From assembly GCF_006334915.2 (NCBI RefSeq), contig NZ_VDMA02000013.1, positions 62,001-126,000 of the forward strand: a stretch of DNA of 64,000 nt, written 5' to 3'. This DNA is from Microbispora catharanthi. Its GTDB lineage: Bacteria; Actinomycetota; Actinomycetes; Streptosporangiales; Streptosporangiaceae. How positions within the stretch are numbered: the stretch's first letter is position 1; each line of letters starts with the position of its first letter. The notes below the pieces were generated by a model, which did no database searches, was not told the DNA's origin, and saw only the letters and a program-made list of their open reading frames with translations. Position numbers and translations under genes: made by a program. This document shows positions 60,591 through 64,000 of the stretch, piece after piece.

Positions 60591-61033
60591 CCCTCGACGA
60601 GGTCGACCGGGTCCTGCTGCGCGAGCTGCAGCGGGACGGCCGGGCCTCCTACACCGCACTCGCCGAGGTCACCGGCCTGTCGGCTCCCGCCGTACGGCAA
60701 CGGGTGCAGCGGCTGCGCGACGAGGGCGTCGTACAGATCGTCGGGGTCACCGACCCGATGGCGCTGGGCCTGCCGGTCATGGCGCTGATCGGCGTCCGCG
60801 TCGACAGCGACGTGCACGAGGTCGCCGACCGGATCAGCGAGCTGTCCGGGGTGATCTACGTGGTGCTCACGGCGGGCTCGTTCGACCTGTTCGCCGAGGT
60901 GGTGTGCCGGGAACCGGCCGAGCTGCTCAGCGTGCTCAACGACCACGTCAAGCGGGTGCCGGGCGTCACCAGGGCCGAGGCGTTCACCTATTTCGGCATT
61001 CACACCCACCGGTTCGCCTGGCCCGGCGTCTGA
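60587..61033 (+). CDS. Lrp/AsnC-family regulator
   Basis: 148 aa. The N-terminal HTH (VDRVLLRELQRDGRASYTALAEVTGLSAPAVRQRVQRLRDEGVV) is followed by a RAM/AsnC ligand-binding beta-sandwich (GLPVMALIGVRVDSDVHEVADRISEL, GSFDLFAEVVCREPAELLSVLNDHV). Translation is coupled to the aminotransferase by ATGA overlap. It ends 5 bp before the convergent PBP gene. It is probably an amino-acid-responsive regulator of its own operon and perhaps of lat. Confidence 0.93.
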   Translation: MTLDEVDRVLLRELQRDGRASYTALAEVTGLSAPAVRQRVQRLRDEGVVQIVGVTDPMALGLPVMALIGVRVDSDVHEVADRISELSGVIYVVLTAGSFDLFAEVVCREPAELLSVLNDHVKRVPGVTRAEAFTYFGIHTHRFAWPGV

Positions 61034-61038
61034 GGGCT

Positions 61039-62691
61039 TCAGAGAGCCTTCAGGAAGCGGGCGGCGATGGGGACGGCGGCGCCACGGCCGGTGCCGCCGT
61101 GCTCGACGAACACGGCGAAGGCGAGGTCGCCCCGGTAGCCGATGAACCAGGCGTGGTCCTGCCCGCCCCGCCAGTCCTCGGCGGTGCCGGTCTTGCCCGC
61201 GGTGCCCTGGGGCAGGTCAGCGCCGGCGGCGGTCCCGTCGATCGTGACCGCGCTCATCAGGGAGCGCAGTCCCTCCGCCACGTTGGACGGCAAGGGCATG
61301 CTCTGCGGCAGCTCCCCCTGCGGCGCCTCGTCCGCCAGCGGGCGGGCCGGCCGCCACTCGCCGCTCTCCACCGCCGCGGCGACCAGCGCCATGCACAGCG
61401 GGGTCGCCTCCACCGTGCCCTGTCCGAAGGAGTCCTCGGCGAGCGCGTCCGGCTTCTCCGGCCGCTGCAGGCTGCCGCACGTGCTCGTGCCGGCGCTCTC
61501 CCCCTGCACGAAGCCGAACGCCCTGGCCTGGTCGACCAGCGTGTCGCCGTTCAGCCGCTCGACCGTCAGCCGGGCGAACGTGGTGTTGCACGACAGGGCG
61601 AACGCCTGGCGCAGTGTGACCGTCCCGTGGTCCTCGTTGTGGTAGTTCGAGATCGACCGGTTGAAGGGGATCTGGTAGGACGCCGGGCACTCCACCGTGC
61701 TGTCGGGGGACAGCCCGTTGGCGAGCAGCGCGGCCGCCGTGACCGTCTTGAACGTCGAGCCGGGGGCGTACTTGCGCTCGAACGCCGCCCGGCCGCCCAG
61801 CCGGTCGGCGACCGCGAGGATCTCCCCCGTGGACGGCCGTACGGCCACGACGGCGGCCCGCTGCACGCCGTCGAGCGCCCGGGCCGCGGCGGCCTGTATC
61901 CCGTAGTCGATCGTGGTGCGTACGCCCACCGGCCGCTTCTCGGGCTTGTAAGACAGGACGGTCTTCGCCGGCATACCCGGGTTGTCGACCTCCAGCGCCC
62001 ATCCCACGGCGACGCCCGTCGTGGGCGCCACCCCCTGGTTCACCAGGTTGTCGAGGTACGCCTCGGCGCCCGAGTTCTGCGGGAACTCCCGCCCTTCCCT
62101 CGTCACCGGCCGCAGCGGCCCCGCATCCGGCTCGGTCCTGACGAGACTGCCGCCGGGCTGGATCTCCGGATGCAGGACGGACGGCGTCCAGACGACCTTC
62201 CAGGTGAGGTCGCGTACGGCCAGGTGCAGACTGGAGTCGAAGCGCCAGGTGCCGGCGTCCTGCTCGTCCCGCTCCTGGGTGAAGGGGATCTCGGCCGTCT
62301 CGTCTCCCGTGCGCACGAGGTTGCCGACCGCGATCCGCAGTGACTTGGAGAGGGCGGCGTCCTCGAACTCGCGGTGCTGGTCCGCGAAGTCGTCCGGTGG
62401 ATCGTCGACCCGCTCGCGCATGGCGTCGTAGTCGCTCTTGACCCAGGCCTGGAAGTAGGCGGCGGCCGTCTCGTCCGGGGAGCCCTCCGGGGAGCTTGCG
62501 GGGGACGGCTCAGGAGATGAGTCGGGGCGGAGCTGCAGCGTCTGCGGGCCGCCGGGTGCGGGCGTCCCCCGCGGCGCGGCGACGAAGTCCGCGCCCGGCC
62601 CCTGCCTGCCGGACACAATGAGTCCGGCAACGCCGAAGACGAAGATGGCCGCGGCGACCATGACGAGGGCGAGCAGGGCCCTGTTCCGCAT
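61039..62691 (-). CDS. Penicillin-binding transpeptidase with MecA_N/NTF2-like domain
   Basis: A 550-aa class B PBP. A short cytoplasmic start and membrane helix (about residues 4-26) lead to a Ser/Pro-rich linker and an NTF2-like MecA_N-type domain (TAAAYFQAWVKSDYDAM, about 75-180). A dimerisation part follows, then the transpeptidase domain: SxxK in GSTFKTVTAA (about 310), SxN in SCNTTF (about 370) and KTGT in AGKTGTAED (about 500). The role is D,D-transpeptidation of peptidoglycan. Start M at 62691, 32 bp from the divergent methyltransferase gene. Confidence 0.93.
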   Translation of the reverse strand: MRNRALLALVMVAAAIFVFGVAGLIVSGRQGPGADFVAAPRGTPAPGGPQTLQLRPDSSPEPSPASSPEGSPDETAAAYFQAWVKSDYDAMRERVDDPPDDFADQHREFEDAALSKSLRIAVGNLVRTGDETAEIPFTQERDEQDAGTWRFDSSLHLAVRDLTWKVVWTPSVLHPEIQPGGSLVRTEPDAGPLRPVTREGREFPQNSGAEAYLDNLVNQGVAPTTGVAVGWALEVDNPGMPAKTVLSYKPEKRPVGVRTTIDYGIQAAAARALDGVQRAAVVAVRPSTGEILAVADRLGGRAAFERKYAPGSTFKTVTAAALLANGLSPDSTVECPASYQIPFNRSISNYHNEDHGTVTLRQAFALSCNTTFARLTVERLNGDTLVDQARAFGFVQGESAGTSTCGSLQRPEKPDALAEDSFGQGTVEATPLCMALVAAAVESGEWRPARPLADEAPQGELPQSMPLPSNVAEGLRSLMSAVTIDGTAAGADLPQGTAGKTGTAEDWRGGQDHAWFIGYRGDLAFAVFVEHGGTGRGAAVPIAARFLKAL

Positions 62692-62723
62692 ACGGTTCTC
62701 ATATCACGCGAAAGGAGCCATAG

Positions 62724-63566
62724 GTGGCAAGGAGCAGAGAACCGTTGCCAGGCCGCTATCCGGTGACCTTCGGCGAGGTGGAGCTCCTGCGCGACCTCGA
62801 CCGGCCCGACGGGTGGATGCTGATCAGGGACGGCGTTCCCCAGTCGTACGTGGACCTGGCCGATCCCACCTATCTGGACTTCTCGTACACGCAGCTCATG
62901 GCGAGCGTGATCGACTGCCTGCCCGAAGGCCCGCTCGACGCCGTCCACATCGGCGGCGGGGCATGCACGATCCCGCGCTACATCTCCGCGCGGCGGGCCG
63001 GCTCCCGGCACATCGTCGTGGAACCGGACGCCGAACTGGTCCAGCTCGTACGCGACCAACTCAACCTCAAGTCGGTGCCCCGGCTGAAGGTCCGGGTGAT
63101 GGACGGCCGCGCGGCGACGACGGACCTCAGGGACGACTCGGCCGACCTGTTCGTGCTCGACGCGTTCTCGGGCGCGACGATGCCGGTCGAGCTGGCGACC
63201 GTCCAGTACATGACGGAGATCGCCCGCGTCCTGCGCCCCTCCGGCATGGCGCTGATCAACGTGGCGGACGGCAAGGGCCTGCCCTTCGTGAAGCGGGTCG
63301 CCTCCACGGTGAGCCGTGTCTTCCCGCACGCCGCGCTGCTGGCCGAGCCCGGCATCCTGCGCGGGCGCAGGTTCGGCAACGTCGTCCTGGCGGCCTCGCT
63401 CGGCGACCTGCCGATCGAGGCACTCACCAGGAAGGCGGCGGGCGGCCTCACCCAGGCGCGATGCTTGGCGGACGAGGAGCTGACCCGCCTGGTCGCGGGG
63501 GCCGCGCCCATTCACGACGGCGACGCCATTCTCGCCCCCGTCCCTCCGCCAGGCCTGTTCGATTAG
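62724..63566 (+). CDS. Spermidine-synthase-like SAM methyltransferase-fold protein
   Basis: 280 aa. A Rossmann-type domain has the nucleotide-binding loop VHIGGGACTIPRYI (about residues 73-86), acidic VVEPDAELV and VLDAFSGATMPVEL (catalytic aspartate region of the polyamine synthase fold). N-terminal beta strands (GEVELLRDLDRPDGWMLIRDGVPQSYVDLADP) match spermidine-synthase-like proteins of actinomycetes. These often lack polyamine activity. GTG at 62724 follows AAAGGAG. Substrate unknown. Confidence 0.85.
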   Translation: MARSREPLPGRYPVTFGEVELLRDLDRPDGWMLIRDGVPQSYVDLADPTYLDFSYTQLMASVIDCLPEGPLDAVHIGGGACTIPRYISARRAGSRHIVVEPDAELVQLVRDQLNLKSVPRLKVRVMDGRAATTDLRDDSADLFVLDAFSGATMPVELATVQYMTEIARVLRPSGMALINVADGKGLPFVKRVASTVSRVFPHAALLAEPGILRGRRFGNVVLAASLGDLPIEALTRKAAGGLTQARCLADEELTRLVAGAAPIHDGDAILAPVPPPGLFD

Positions 63567-63586
63567 TGAAGTGTCCACGAAGCTAG

Positions 63587-63710
63587 GTCCGGGTCGGTCA
63601 CTGCGCCGGAAGGAACCTCCGGTCCTCGCGAGGCCCGCTCCGCTGGGCCTTCGCTCCGGTCCTCGCTCCCTTCCGCTCCGCTCCCTCGGCTCCGCGAACG
63701 CGCCCGGGCG
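63587..63710. repeat. C/T-rich low-complexity stretch upstream of hemerythrin gene
   Basis: A run of imperfect CTCCG/TCGCTCC units (for example CGCTCCGCTGGGCCTTCGCTCCGG and CTCCCTTCCGCTCCGCTCC). No ATG, GTG or TTG start is available in the hemerythrin frame here, so this segment probably replaced or displaced the natural 5' end of that gene. Confidence 0.5.
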
Positions 63711-64000
63711 ATGGGCGACGAACTGGTGCGGATCCACGACGGACTTCGGGCGGAGATGGCCGCGCTGCTGGCCGCGGTCGAGGACGGGCTCGCCACGGGC
63801 ACGACGGTGAACCTGCCGGGTCGCGGCCTGGAAGGAGCGCTGCGGGAGCGCTGCCTGTCCTTCTGCACGGCCTTCCACGAGCACCACGTCAACGAGAACG
63901 AGCGGGGCTTCCCCCTGCTGGAACGGGCCTTCCCCAGGCTGGCCCCGACCCTCGACCGCCTGCGCGAAGAGCACGTGCGGCTGGCCCGGATCAGGGAGGA
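63711..64000 (+). CDS. Hemerythrin-like (HHE) protein, 5' uncertain and 3' cut by window
   Basis: The frame runs from ATG 63711 to the window end. The sequence MGDELVRIHDGLRAEMAALLAAVEDG, then LSFCTAFHEHHVNENERGFPLLERAFPRLAPTLDRLREEH matches a helical hemerythrin/HHE metal-binding domain with His, HxxxE and His positions. The codons just before the ATG (ERARA) also resemble the natural N-terminus of the family, but upstream sequence is low-complexity. The gene may therefore be 5'-truncated or start here. The C-terminus lies outside the window. Confidence 0.6.
   Translation, partial: MGDELVRIHDGLRAEMAALLAAVEDGLATGTTVNLPGRGLEGALRERCLSFCTAFHEHHVNENERGFPLLERAFPRLAPTLDRLREEHVRLARIRE

Overview
The window is chromosomal DNA from a very high-GC actinomycete. 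Several things point there: GTG and TTG starts, ATGA/GTGA-coupled operons, an ergothioneine cluster, actinobacterial-type DapD, oligoribonuclease, a secreted GH6 cellulase under a CebR-type palindrome, AfsR/SARP, MocR and XRE-TPR regulators, and membrane-anchored Ser/Thr kinases. A Streptosporangiaceae-like organism (Nonomuraea, Microbispora, Streptosporangium type) is my inference from style and gene content; nothing here fixes the genus. No prophage, transposase, CRISPR array or large biosynthetic cluster is visible.

Layout. 1-4.8 kb: ABC/FtsX exporter and a sensor kinase separated by a lower-GC patch. 4.8-9.0 kb: egtA-B-C-D on the minus strand. 9.3-19.1 kb: dapD, a small membrane protein, cellulase, mdh, a flavin disulfide reductase, a secreted beta-propeller-like protein, a DUF998 protein, a GH13 enzyme and a cold-shock protein. 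19.3-22.3 kb: phosphotransferase and XRE-TPR regulator with a divergent 95-aa partner. 22.3-28.2 kb: DUF427, a cysteinyl-tRNA synthetase paralogue with degenerate ATP-binding motifs, a 31-codon ORF with a strong Shine-Dalgarno, GT4 glycosyltransferase, PIG-L deacetylase and a flippase-like membrane protein. 28.4-34.1 kb: SARP/AfsR regulator, a DedA-like protein behind an iron box, a D,D-carboxypeptidase and a SpoU methyltransferase. 34.2-38.5 kb: substrate-binding/VWA protein, a membrane-tethered ECF sigma fusion and an amidase-like protein. 38.5-40.6 kb: divergent MocR regulator and PNPOx-like protein. 40.7-47.1 kb: two paralogous Ser/Thr kinases, a 31-aa membrane microprotein, a membrane pseudokinase and a DUF2510 protein. 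47.1-53.7 kb: orn, tRNA-His(GUG), then a PadR-ABC-FtsX-penicillin acylase operon with a clear operator. 53.8-61.0 kb: LuxR-type HTH, lysine 6-aminotransferase, permease, amidohydrolase, TetR, class III aminotransferase and Lrp. 61.0-64.0 kb: penicillin-binding protein, spermidine-synthase-like methyltransferase and the start of a hemerythrin-like gene that runs off the end.

The parts most worth a second look are the kinase/microprotein/pseudokinase cassette (40.7-47.1 kb), the CysRS-paralogue neighbourhood with its sORF, GT4 and PIG-L genes (23.2-28.2 kb), the ECF sigma fused to a zinc-binding motif, membrane segment and exterior domain (36.1 kb), and the PadR-controlled exporter/acylase operon (47.9-53.7 kb). 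Functions are assigned from motifs read by eye. No database search was possible.
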